A stretch of DNA of 64,000 bases from Sphingobacterium sp. GVS05A. Lineage in GTDB: Bacteria > Bacteroidota > Bacteroidia > Sphingobacteriales > Sphingobacteriaceae. Position 1 is the stretch's first letter. Each line of letters opens with the position of its first letter. Below the pieces are notes generated by a model. The model saw only the letters and a list, made by a program, of their open reading frames with translations. It was not told the origin of the DNA and did not search any database. Shown piece by piece: positions 54,203 to 62,701 of the stretch. The stretch is from assembly GCF_019969845.1 (NCBI RefSeq), contig NZ_JAHXYR010000003.1:620001-684000 (forward strand). The letters run 5' to 3'. The position numbers and the translations under genes are program-made.

Positions 54203-55594
54203 ATGATGAAACGTCAACTGAAATTGTGGGATGCGATTATGCTGGTCATGGGCTCGATGATCGGAAGTGGGATCTTTATTGTGTCGAGTGATATGATGCG
54301 GCAACTGGGCTCAGGATACTGGTTGGCAATCGTATGGTTGTTGACGGCGGTTGCTACGGTGGCGGCCGCGATTTGCTATGGTGAGCTCTCTTCGATGTAT
54401 CCCAAAGCAGGTGGACAGTACACATATCTCACGGAAGTTTTCGGGAAACCGATAGGTTTTTTATATGGTTGGAGTTTATTTACTGTTATACAGACTGGCA
54501 CAATCGCAGCGGTTGCCGTTGCCTTTGGGAAGTTTACGGCTTACTTAATCCCCCAATTGAATGATGCTGCACCAATATTTCAACGTGGAGAGTTTAAGAT
54601 TACCTGGATACAGGTGTTGGCTATGGGCGTGATTCTCTTGTTGACGTATATCAATACCCGCGGAATAAAAAGTGGTAAGTCGGTACAGTCTTTCTTTACA
54701 TCAGCAAAGATTATTGCATTGGTTTTATTGATCATAGGAGGCTTGTTTCTCATTAAGGAGAATCATTTTTCGGAAAATATGGCTTATAGCTGGGATGCTT
54801 TTCAAAATTTGAAAGGTGAGGGCTGGACGGGGATTTCCGGCGGTGCTTTAATGGGGGCCTTGGCCGCAGCTATGGTCGGTTCAGTATTTAGTAGTGTTGC
54901 CTGGGAGAACGTCACTTTTGTATCTGGCGAGATTGTGAATCCGCAGCGCAATGTGGTTCGTGCGCTTGTCATTGGAACCAGTCTTGTTATGATTTTGTAT
55001 ATCTGTTGTAATTACATTTATCTTTCTGCATTGAGCCGCGAAGAGATCGCTTTTGCGACGAATGACCGCGTGGCTATTGCAGCAGCTGAAAAGATGCTGG
55101 GGCATACCGGTACGATTGCAATGGCCATCTTGGTGATGATATCAACGTTTGGCTGTGTCAATGGTCTTGCGCTGTCAGGAGCGCGGGTTTTTCAGACGAT
55201 GGCCAAAGATGGCTTATTCCTAAAACAGGCTATTCCCAACAACAAATTTGATGTGCCAGCTCGATCGCTATGGTTGCAGGGAATATGGGCTTCCTTACTT
55301 TGTTTAAGCGGTCAATATGGTAATCTGTTGGATATGATCTCTTTCGTTATTGTGATATTCTATATGATTACAGTATTAGGAGTTATTATTCAACGTGTTC
55401 GAAAGCCTGAAATCGAACGTTCGTATAAGACATTTTTATTCCCCTTTACACCGATTATCTATCTCCTGATTGGTACCGTATTTTGTGTACTACTCATTAT
55501 CTATAAACCACAGTATACCTGGCCAGGTTTTATATTGGTATTGATTGGATTGCCTGTATATTATTTTGCACGAGGCAATAAAAAGAATGATTAA
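54203..55594 (+). CDS. APC-family amino acid permease
   Basis: A 463-residue inner-membrane transporter with about 12 helices of the amino acid-polyamine-organocation superfamily. The first helix has the conserved unwound GSMIGSGIFIVSS (16-28). YGELSSMYPKAGGQYTYL (helix 2-3) and FVSGEIVNPQRNVVRALVIG (after helix 6) are also typical. It resembles the LAT-type branch of permeases, which exchange or import amino acids. The substrate is not readable. It lies between two terminators and is monocistronic. Confidence 0.88.
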   Translation: MMKRQLKLWDAIMLVMGSMIGSGIFIVSSDMMRQLGSGYWLAIVWLLTAVATVAAAICYGELSSMYPKAGGQYTYLTEVFGKPIGFLYGWSLFTVIQTGTIAAVAVAFGKFTAYLIPQLNDAAPIFQRGEFKITWIQVLAMGVILLLTYINTRGIKSGKSVQSFFTSAKIIALVLLIIGGLFLIKENHFSENMAYSWDAFQNLKGEGWTGISGGALMGALAAAMVGSVFSSVAWENVTFVSGEIVNPQRNVVRALVIGTSLVMILYICCNYIYLSALSREEIAFATNDRVAIAAAEKMLGHTGTIAMAILVMISTFGCVNGLALSGARVFQTMAKDGLFLKQAIPNNKFDVPARSLWLQGIWASLLCLSGQYGNLLDMISFVIVIFYMITVLGVIIQRVRKPEIERSYKTFLFPFTPIIYLLIGTVFCVLLIIYKPQYTWPGFILVLIGLPVYYFARGNKKND

Positions 55595-55629
55595 AAGAGG
55601 GTGCTATTAATAGGACCTATATGCTAGTG

Positions 55630-55655
55630 ACGCCTGAGAGGACGTTCTTTTTTTT
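55630..55655 (+). terminator. Probable terminator of permease gene
   Basis: ACGCCT pairs with AGG-A-CGT (one bulged A) around loop GAG, followed by eight T (55648-55655). It lies 36 nt after the stop codon. The stem is short, so strength is uncertain. Confidence 0.5.
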
Positions 55656-55847
55656 CTTAGGGTAGTTAAAGAAAATCAATAAATAAGTCTATAGCGGAAA
55701 GAGGCGGGATTGTTCTGGAAGGGATGTCTGTAGAGTCGCTCAATCGCGCTAATGGCATGTTGCTTTAGTGCTTATTAATTCTCCTGTGGAGAATTGAAAT
55801 ATTGAAATTAATTGGCGTATAAGCCATGTTTTTTATCAAAAAAAGTG

Positions 55848-55855
55848 TAGCTTTG
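55848..55855 (+). promoter_or_regulatory. -7 promoter element for pyrR
   Basis: TAGCTTTG fits TAnnTTTG and lies 16 nt before the pyrR ATG. An 8-bp hairpin (AATTCTCC/GGAGAATT, 55777-55795) is upstream of it. No -33 TTTG at the usual distance. Confidence 0.5.
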
Positions 55856-55871
55856 CTCAAACATTCCCATA

Positions 55872-56435
55872 ATGAAACAGTCGATTTTATTAGACGGACC
55901 AAAATTTCAAATCACCATTCAAAGACTATGTCGTCAATTGATTGAGAATCACGGTGATTTTTCAAATGCTGTCGTCATAGGTATTCAACCAAGAGGAACT
56001 TTCTTAGCTAAACGTATTGTCAAAGAACTTGAACGCATGATCGAAAAACCGATCTTGGTCGGTGACCTGGATATTACATTTTACCGCGATGATTTCCGTA
56101 CAAAAGGTAATGCTGGTCCGTTGTTAGCAAATAGCACAAATATCAATTTTATTGTAGAAGGTAAAGATGTCATTTTTATTGATGATGTCTTGTGGACAGG
56201 ACGTACCATTCGGGCGGCGATGGATGCTGTACAGGCATTTGGAAGGGCAAGAAGAATTGAACTGCTTGTTTTAGTGGATCGTCGATTCTCTAGACAGATT
56301 CCGATTCAACCCGATTATATTGGAATACAAGTTGATTCTATAGATTCACAGAAAGTGATTGTGAATTGGAAGGAATCTGACGATCAGGATAGCATTATCC
56401 TGGTCACGGAGAAAAAAACTTCGAGTAATGATTAG
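55872..56435 (+). CDS. pyrR: PyrR-type phosphoribosyltransferase/regulator
   Basis: A 187-residue phosphoribosyltransferase-fold protein. The PRPP-binding motif VIFIDDVLWTGRTIRAAMDA is that of PyrR. GIQPRGTFLAKRI and DLDITFYRDDF are also typical of PyrR, which controls pyrimidine genes by RNA binding in Gram-positives and has uracil phosphoribosyltransferase activity. Whether it binds RNA in Bacteroidota is not known. It lies 98 bp before pyrB, which supports the assignment. Confidence 0.92.
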   Translation: MKQSILLDGPKFQITIQRLCRQLIENHGDFSNAVVIGIQPRGTFLAKRIVKELERMIEKPILVGDLDITFYRDDFRTKGNAGPLLANSTNINFIVEGKDVIFIDDVLWTGRTIRAAMDAVQAFGRARRIELLVLVDRRFSRQIPIQPDYIGIQVDSIDSQKVIVNWKESDDQDSIILVTEKKTSSND

Positions 56436-56533
56436 GAGCCAGTTCCGTAAAAACAGCTGAAGGTTCTAATTGACCTTTGAGAACGAACCGTTCAATTAAA
56501 AAATGATTAGTAAATACTTGAATATACTATAAA

Positions 56534-57472
56534 ATGTCATCTGCAGTAGAACAATTAAGTACTCGCCATTTATTGGGAATCAAAGATCTAAATGAGAAAG
56601 ATATCCAATTGATTCTGGATACCGCGAGTAATTTCAAAGAAGTATTAAATAGACCAATCAAAAAGGTGCCTTCTTTACGCGATATCACCATAGCCAATGT
56701 GTTTTTTGAAAACTCAACGCGTACGCGGCTTTCTTTCGAACTTGCTGAAAAAAGACTATCTGCAGATATTGTTAATTTCGCAGCTTCATCTTCATCTGTG
56801 AGTAAAGGGGAGACATTGATCGATACAGTCAATAATATCCTCGCCATGAAGGTTGATATGATCGTGATGCGTCATCCTTACGCTGGGGCTGGTGTGTTTT
56901 TAAGTAAACATGTCGATGCTCAAATTGTGAATGCCGGCGATGGAGCACATGAGCACCCTACACAAGCTTTGTTGGACTCTTTTTCCATCCGCGAGCGCTT
57001 TGGAGATGTTGCCGGACGTAAAGTTGCTATTATTGGTGATATTACGCATTCAAGGGTTGCGCTATCTAATATTCTGTGTCTTCAAAAGCAGGGTGCAGAA
57101 GTTATGGTCTGTGGACCGACCACCCTTATTCCAAAGCATATCAATTCTTTGGGTGTAAAGGTTGAGCACGATTTGAGAAAAGCATTGAATTGGTGCGATG
57201 TTGCAAATATGCTACGTATCCAATTGGAGCGACAAGATATTGCCTATTTTCCCTCACTAAGAGAATACTCCATGTTATATGGCTTAAACAAGGAAATTTT
57301 GGATTCCTTGGAAAAACCCATTACAATTATGCACCCCGGGCCAATTAACCGGGGGGTGGAAATTACTTCGGATGTAGCCGATAGTGAGCATTCCATTATC
57401 TTAGATCAGGTGGAAAATGGAGTTGCTGTCCGCATGGCAGTATTGTACCTGTTGGCTGGACAACGCGGTTAA
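56534..57472 (+). CDS. pyrB: Aspartate carbamoyltransferase catalytic chain
   Basis: A 312-residue enzyme that condenses carbamoyl phosphate with aspartate, the first committed step of pyrimidine synthesis. The carbamoyl-phosphate motif STRTRLSFE (61-69) and HEHPTQALLDSF (about 139-150) with the catalytic His are complete. HPGPINRGVEI is also conserved. No regulatory chain gene (pyrI) follows; instead there is a terminator, so it may be an unregulated or PyrR-controlled form. Confidence 0.96.
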   Translation: MSSAVEQLSTRHLLGIKDLNEKDIQLILDTASNFKEVLNRPIKKVPSLRDITIANVFFENSTRTRLSFELAEKRLSADIVNFAASSSSVSKGETLIDTVNNILAMKVDMIVMRHPYAGAGVFLSKHVDAQIVNAGDGAHEHPTQALLDSFSIRERFGDVAGRKVAIIGDITHSRVALSNILCLQKQGAEVMVCGPTTLIPKHINSLGVKVEHDLRKALNWCDVANMLRIQLERQDIAYFPSLREYSMLYGLNKEILDSLEKPITIMHPGPINRGVEITSDVADSEHSIILDQVENGVAVRMAVLYLLAGQRG

Positions 57473-57554
57473 TTGGTATTTCAATAGCGGAACCGATAAG
57501 GCGGAGTCATCGATGTGGGATAACCAAATCGAATGATTCTTCAATCAACAATAT

Positions 57555-57590
57555 TATGCCTGACTTTATTTTTGGTCGGGCATATTTTTT
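57555..57590 (+). terminator. Terminator of pyrRB
   Basis: TATGCCTGAC (57555-57564) pairs with GTCGGGCATA (57575-57584) with one T-G pair. Six T follow. It lies 83 nt after pyrB. The rest of the 392-bp gap to 57864 holds only the promoter at 57825. Confidence 0.8.
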
Positions 57591-57824
57591 GTGCAAAATT
57601 TCCGTTATAATACTGGATTATTCACAGATGTTAATAACTTTTGTGTAAAATAGCTCAATTAAAGTATAATTTAGTAAAATGAATAAAACTATCTCCCAGG
57701 ATTGCAGAGATTTGAACTGATTTTTAATAAATTTTGACTGATCTTAAAGCTTTAAATAGCGGCGGAGGAGGCGATAAATTTATATTTCAGGGCAAATTTA
57801 TCAGGGTTTGAAAGGAGATTCATT

Positions 57825-57832
57825 TACATTTG
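57825..57832 (+). promoter_or_regulatory. -7 promoter element of the TPR operon
   Basis: TACATTTG fits TAnnTTTG and lies 32 nt before the TPR start codon. TTTG at 57807-57810 is upstream, but 14 nt is shorter than the normal spacer. Confidence 0.5.
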
Positions 57833-57864
57833 CAGATAAATAACATATTAAGGTTTCACATATT

Positions 57865-60800
57865 ATGTATAAGAAGATTTACCAGGTGGGAGTTGCACTA
57901 ACCGTTATGGCGACGCCAGCATTAGCGCAACAGACAGAATGGCAACAAATCAACAAGGCTTACAAGACAGGAATGGAATTGTATGAACGCGGGAAATTTG
58001 GTTCTGCGTCAGCGCAATTTGATCGTGTTGAGGCCTTACGGACGAAATCCAATCTACAATTGGATGAGACGGAGGAGCTATCTTTATTAAAGGAAAATGT
58101 ACGGTATTACCAAGCTGTTTGTGCCCTGGAATTGGGGGAGTCAAATGCCGAAAATCGTTTCCTAAAATATATTCAAGATTTTCCTGTTAGTGCCAATTCT
58201 AAAGCTGCTTATTTTCAGATCGGTAAATCATATTATGCCAAAAAAGATTATGTGAAAGCGATTGAATGGTTTACAAAGATCGATAGTAAAAACCTTGCTG
58301 GTAAAGAGAATGTAGAATATCGCTTTAAATTAGGTTATGCTTCTTTTATGACAAAAGATTATAAGACAGCAAAACCATTATTTGAGGGATTGAAAGATCA
58401 GAAAACTGAATTTCAGGAAGCATCAATCTACTACTATGCGTATTTATGTTATTTAGATGCAGAGTACAAAACTGCTTTAAATGAATTTGAGCGTTTGAAT
58501 GGTTCCAAACAATTTGAAAACAGTTATCCTTACTACATTACTGCGCTATATTTCCTGGATAAACGCTACGATGATGTATTGGACTATGCATTGCCGATCT
58601 TATCGCGCACCAAGCAGGAAAATGAGACCGAGATGTTTCGTATTATCGCCGCAACTTACTTTATTAAAGGTGATCTAAAAACATCAAAAGATTATTACGA
58701 TAAATTCCAGGCGCAAGATCAAGGCAAGACTCAGAATAACCAGGATAGTTATCAGATCGGTTATATCGCTTATAAATTAAAGGATTACGATAAGGCGATT
58801 ACGGAGCTGGAGAAAATGACCGAGCCTGATGCTTATTACCAATCGGCTATGATTACCCTGGGGGATAGCTTCTTGAAAAAAGGGAACAAACAGTCCGCAC
58901 GTAATGCCTTCTTTAGAGCATCGAAACTGGACTTTGATCCAGCAATGAAAGAAGAAGGTTTGTTCAACTACGCAAAGCTTTCTTACGAATTGGAGTTCCA
59001 CCAAGTTGCTCTGGCTTCTACACAGGAATATCTGAAAACTTATCCAAAATCGAAACGTCAGGAGGAAGCAAAAACCCTATTGGCAGAAGTCTTGTTAAGT
59101 ACGAAAAATTACCGTGAGGCGGTCGATATTCTGGAGTCTATTCCAAAACGCGGCAAAGAAGCGAATGCTGCTTACCAAAAAGTAACGTACTATAGAGGTT
59201 TGGAGTTTTATAACGAGCGTGCTTTTGAAAATGCAATTTCTTTGTTTATTCGTTCTGAACAGCACCGTTATGATGAAGAAATCTATGCTTTGGCTACCTA
59301 TTGGAAAGCCGAAGCGATGTATGAGGTGCGTAAATATGGTGAAGCAGTAACGAACTTCAATAAGTTCTTACGTTTGCCAGGTGCGAATAAAACGGATGTG
59401 TACGGTTACGCAAATTATGCTTTAGCCTATGCCGCTTTCCGTAATGGAAACTACAATACAGCAGCGAATTATTTTGAACGTTTCTTGGCCTCAGGTGGTT
59501 CAAAAGGTTTAGAGATCAATACCCGTAATGATGCGATCGCGCGTTTGGGTGACTCTTATTTCTCTTCAAAAAACTATGGTAGAGCCTTGACGGAATATAA
59601 TAAGCTGATTTCTTCAAAAGCACCAAGCCAAGATTATGCCTTGTTCCAACGTGGTGTTATCCAGGGATTGCAGGGAGATAATAATGGTAAGATTTCTACG
59701 TTGAATGCTGTCATAGCACAATTCCCGAACTCGAATTATGCGGATGATATTGCTTTTGAAATTCCTTATACTCGTTTCTTGATGGGTGAAAGCGATCAGG
59801 CAATTTCTGGACTTCAATCGATGGTGGAAAAATACCCACGAAGCAGTTATGTGCCACGTGCTTTGGTAACAATTGGTTTGGTTCAATATAACCAGGATAA
59901 TAATGATGCTGCTCTAGCGACATTCCAACGTGTCGTTGACCAATATGCATCTACAGACGAAGCAAGACAGGCCATGCGCTCGATCGAGAATATCTATCTG
60001 GATAAAGGGGATGCGACTGGATATATCAAATACGCAACAGGAACCAACTTGGGCGATCTTTCAAAATCGGAACAAGATTCACGCACATTCTCGACAGCAA
60101 CAACCTTATTCTCCCGTGGCAATTACCAAGGCGCTGTGGAGGCGGTAAATGCTTATTTCGATAAATTCCCTAAACCAAATCAAGAGAAATATGCACGTTT
60201 TGTTCGTGCAGAAAGTAATGCGGCTTTAGGTCATACAGAAGACGCGTTGCATGATTATAATATTATCTTGAATGACTGGACCTCACCATATACGGAGCGT
60301 ACATTGATTTCGGTCTCTAATCTATATTTGAAACAAAAGAAATATAATGAAGCTACACAGCTGTTGAAAAAACTTGAGCTGACTTCTGAATATAAATCTA
60401 ATTACGGTTTCGCGATCAATAACCTGATGGTTTCTTATTATGAAATCGGTGATTATAAAGAAGCATTGAACTATACCAACGCAGTGAAAAACTACGAGAA
60501 ATCTTCTGAAGAGGAGATTGCAAATGCGTTTTTATATGCTGGTAAATGTTATGTCAAGCAGAACAAAAAAACGGAGGCTATGAAAGAGTTTAGCTTAGCC
60601 GCTTTGAAGAGCCGTACCGTATTTGGTGCTGAAGCGAAATACAATGTTGCTGTCATTCAATTAGAGAACAAACAATACGATGCTTGTATCAAAACGGCAA
60701 TGGACTTGTCTGACAATTTCTCTTCTTATGAATATTGGGTGGCAAAAAGCTTTATCACAATGGCAGATGCTTACGCTGGTAAAGGCGATGCATTCCAGGC

Positions 60801-60903
60801 GAAAGCAACACTTGAATCAATTGTGGATAATTACGATGCGAAAGATGATATTTTGCCTGCTGCAAAAGAGCGTCTAAATAAATTGAACAACAAAAAGAAA
60901 TAG
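57865..60903 (+). CDS. Large secreted tetratricopeptide-repeat protein
   Basis: A 1012-residue periplasmic or envelope protein with an N-terminal signal peptide (about 1-21, ending ALAQ). The rest is built of many TPR units, for example GKSYYAKKDYVKAIEWFTKI and IGYIAYKLKDYDKAITELEK, with the G-Y-A pattern of TPR helices, like YbgF/BamD-type envelope scaffolds. It has no catalytic motif and is probably a protein-interaction scaffold. It is the first gene of a unit with an outer-membrane beta-barrel protein (6-nt gap) and an HU/SPOR protein. Confidence 0.85.
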   Translation: MYKKIYQVGVALTVMATPALAQQTEWQQINKAYKTGMELYERGKFGSASAQFDRVEALRTKSNLQLDETEELSLLKENVRYYQAVCALELGESNAENRFLKYIQDFPVSANSKAAYFQIGKSYYAKKDYVKAIEWFTKIDSKNLAGKENVEYRFKLGYASFMTKDYKTAKPLFEGLKDQKTEFQEASIYYYAYLCYLDAEYKTALNEFERLNGSKQFENSYPYYITALYFLDKRYDDVLDYALPILSRTKQENETEMFRIIAATYFIKGDLKTSKDYYDKFQAQDQGKTQNNQDSYQIGYIAYKLKDYDKAITELEKMTEPDAYYQSAMITLGDSFLKKGNKQSARNAFFRASKLDFDPAMKEEGLFNYAKLSYELEFHQVALASTQEYLKTYPKSKRQEEAKTLLAEVLLSTKNYREAVDILESIPKRGKEANAAYQKVTYYRGLEFYNERAFENAISLFIRSEQHRYDEEIYALATYWKAEAMYEVRKYGEAVTNFNKFLRLPGANKTDVYGYANYALAYAAFRNGNYNTAANYFERFLASGGSKGLEINTRNDAIARLGDSYFSSKNYGRALTEYNKLISSKAPSQDYALFQRGVIQGLQGDNNGKISTLNAVIAQFPNSNYADDIAFEIPYTRFLMGESDQAISGLQSMVEKYPRSSYVPRALVTIGLVQYNQDNNDAALATFQRVVDQYASTDEARQAMRSIENIYLDKGDATGYIKYATGTNLGDLSKSEQDSRTFSTATTLFSRGNYQGAVEAVNAYFDKFPKPNQEKYARFVRAESNAALGHTEDALHDYNIILNDWTSPYTERTLISVSNLYLKQKKYNEATQLLKKLELTSEYKSNYGFAINNLMVSYYEIGDYKEALNYTNAVKNYEKSSEEEIANAFLYAGKCYVKQNKKTEAMKEFSLAALKSRTVFGAEAKYNVAVIQLENKQYDACIKTAMDLSDNFSSYEYWVAKSFITMADAYAGKGDAFQAKATLESIVDNYDAKDDILPAAKERLNKLNNKKK

Positions 60904-60909
60904 GATACA

Positions 60910-62661
60910 ATGAAGAAGTTGCAAAATAGAAATGTGAAGAAATATACCTTAGCAGCGCTTTTGATGGGCGTGGGATTGAATTCTTTTGCACAAGAAACAG
61001 GCAAGAAGAACGATCCTGAAAAACCGGTCACTATTGATTCTTTTGATGTTGTTCGTGATTACAAACCGATTCTTGCAGATGCTGTAAAAATCCGTCGTAG
61101 TCCTGATATGACCAACAAACGGGAATATCAGCCAAAATTAAACTATGGTAATATTATTGATAAGAAATTAGATATCAATACAGGTCTGAAACAATTGAAC
61201 GTGCAGGAAATACCATTTGCACAACCTTTTGAACACAGCAGTAACTATGTCAAATTTGGTGTAGGTAACTATAATACCATTTTAGGTGAAGCTTATTTAG
61301 CTTCCGAGCAGTTTGAAAATACACGTTTTGGGTTATTTGCAAAACACCTAAGCCAAAAAGGGAATATTGATGGACAGAAATTCAGCACCCAGGATGTTGG
61401 TATTTTTGGACGTCGTGTATTGGATGCCGTGACTGTAAAAGGAACAATCGGATACAATCGATATGGTACGAATTTCTATGGTCAAACTTTCGACCAACCA
61501 GGGACAACATTATTGAATACATCACCAGACAAACAAACATTTACTGATATTTATTTAAATGGTGAGCTGGCAAGTAATGTTGATCCGAAGAATGAGCAAT
61601 CTGTGAGCTACTCTGCAAAAGTAGATGGTTACCTATTCAAGGATGCTTATAAAGCGAAGGAAAATTCCTTTGCCCTATCGGGATATTTGAATAAACGCAT
61701 GAGTGCTTTCAATGTCGGAGCCAATGTGAGCGTGACCATGAACGATGTCAAAAACGAAAATGACACAGCGAATGTGAAAAATAATTTGTTTTTGATCAAT
61801 CCATACATTCGATTTAAAGGAGATAACTATAACGTAACTTTGGGAGCCAACCTGACTTCGGAATTTGGTGACGAATCCCGTTTCAATGTTTTCCCATCGG
61901 TGGAAGCTGATTTTTCTTTGGCTCCAGAGTATATCTCTTTATTTGCCGGTGTTAACGGGAATGTGAGACAGGGTTCATTCCGTAACTTTGCGAAGGAAAA
62001 CCCTTATTTGGCACCAAACGTTAAAATTGCCAACTCCATTGAAAAATTGAATGTATATGGTGGTTTAAAAGGGAATGCTGGTGCGACATTTGGTTATAAA
62101 GTAAAGGTATTTTACAAGCAGATCGAAGGACTGCCTTTGTTTAAAAATAGTGCATTCGGCAATGGCCAGGATGGTTATATTCCTTGGGCTTTTGATGTGG
62201 TCTATGATGGTCAGATCAATAAAGCTAAGCATATGGGATTAGAAGGGGAGATTAATGTACGCCTATCACAATTGGTTAATCTAGGCGGTAAAGTATTTAT
62301 TGACGACTATAATCTGAGCGATGAAGAAGAGGCATGGGGCTTACCTAAATTTAGGTTGCAAGCCAATGCACGTTTCAATATCTCGGATAAATTCTTTGTG
62401 GATGCAGAGCTTTCTAGCCAAGGCAATACTTATGCGTATGTCTACAATTATAATACCGATGGTAGCCGCGTAGCAGATAGTGGTCATAAGGTTACCATTG
62501 CTTCCTTTGCGGATTTAAATGCTGGTGCTGAATACCGAATTAAAAAACAATTTGGTGTTTTCGTGAAAGCAAATAATATCTTTGGAAAGGAATATCAGCG
62601 TTACATGTATTACCCAAGATTGGGATTCAATGTAATTGGTGGTCTTAATTATTCGTTTTAA
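60910..62661 (+). CDS. Outer-membrane beta-barrel protein (TonB-receptor-like)
   Basis: A 583-residue predicted outer-membrane protein with signal peptide (about 1-27, ending SFAQ). It has a short N-terminal region (about 30-90) with VTIDSFDVVRDYKPILADAV but lacks the complete plug of TonB receptors. The rest is a series of alternating amphipathic strands, ending in the aromatic residue F, as in TonB-receptor-like barrels. Family name not certain. It is 6 nt after the TPR gene, and the TPR protein may be its periplasmic partner. Confidence 0.75.
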   Translation: MKKLQNRNVKKYTLAALLMGVGLNSFAQETGKKNDPEKPVTIDSFDVVRDYKPILADAVKIRRSPDMTNKREYQPKLNYGNIIDKKLDINTGLKQLNVQEIPFAQPFEHSSNYVKFGVGNYNTILGEAYLASEQFENTRFGLFAKHLSQKGNIDGQKFSTQDVGIFGRRVLDAVTVKGTIGYNRYGTNFYGQTFDQPGTTLLNTSPDKQTFTDIYLNGELASNVDPKNEQSVSYSAKVDGYLFKDAYKAKENSFALSGYLNKRMSAFNVGANVSVTMNDVKNENDTANVKNNLFLINPYIRFKGDNYNVTLGANLTSEFGDESRFNVFPSVEADFSLAPEYISLFAGVNGNVRQGSFRNFAKENPYLAPNVKIANSIEKLNVYGGLKGNAGATFGYKVKVFYKQIEGLPLFKNSAFGNGQDGYIPWAFDVVYDGQINKAKHMGLEGEINVRLSQLVNLGGKVFIDDYNLSDEEEAWGLPKFRLQANARFNISDKFFVDAELSSQGNTYAYVYNYNTDGSRVADSGHKVTIASFADLNAGAEYRIKKQFGVFVKANNIFGKEYQRYMYYPRLGFNVIGGLNYSF

Positions 62662-62701
62662 CGAATTAAGATTATAAATTTGCATTTTAAATCATAGAAC
62701 A

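Noticed and set aside
60755..61031. Minus-strand open frames across the TPR/outer-membrane gene junction
   Set aside because: They overlap two well-supported plus-strand genes and have no recognisable motif.
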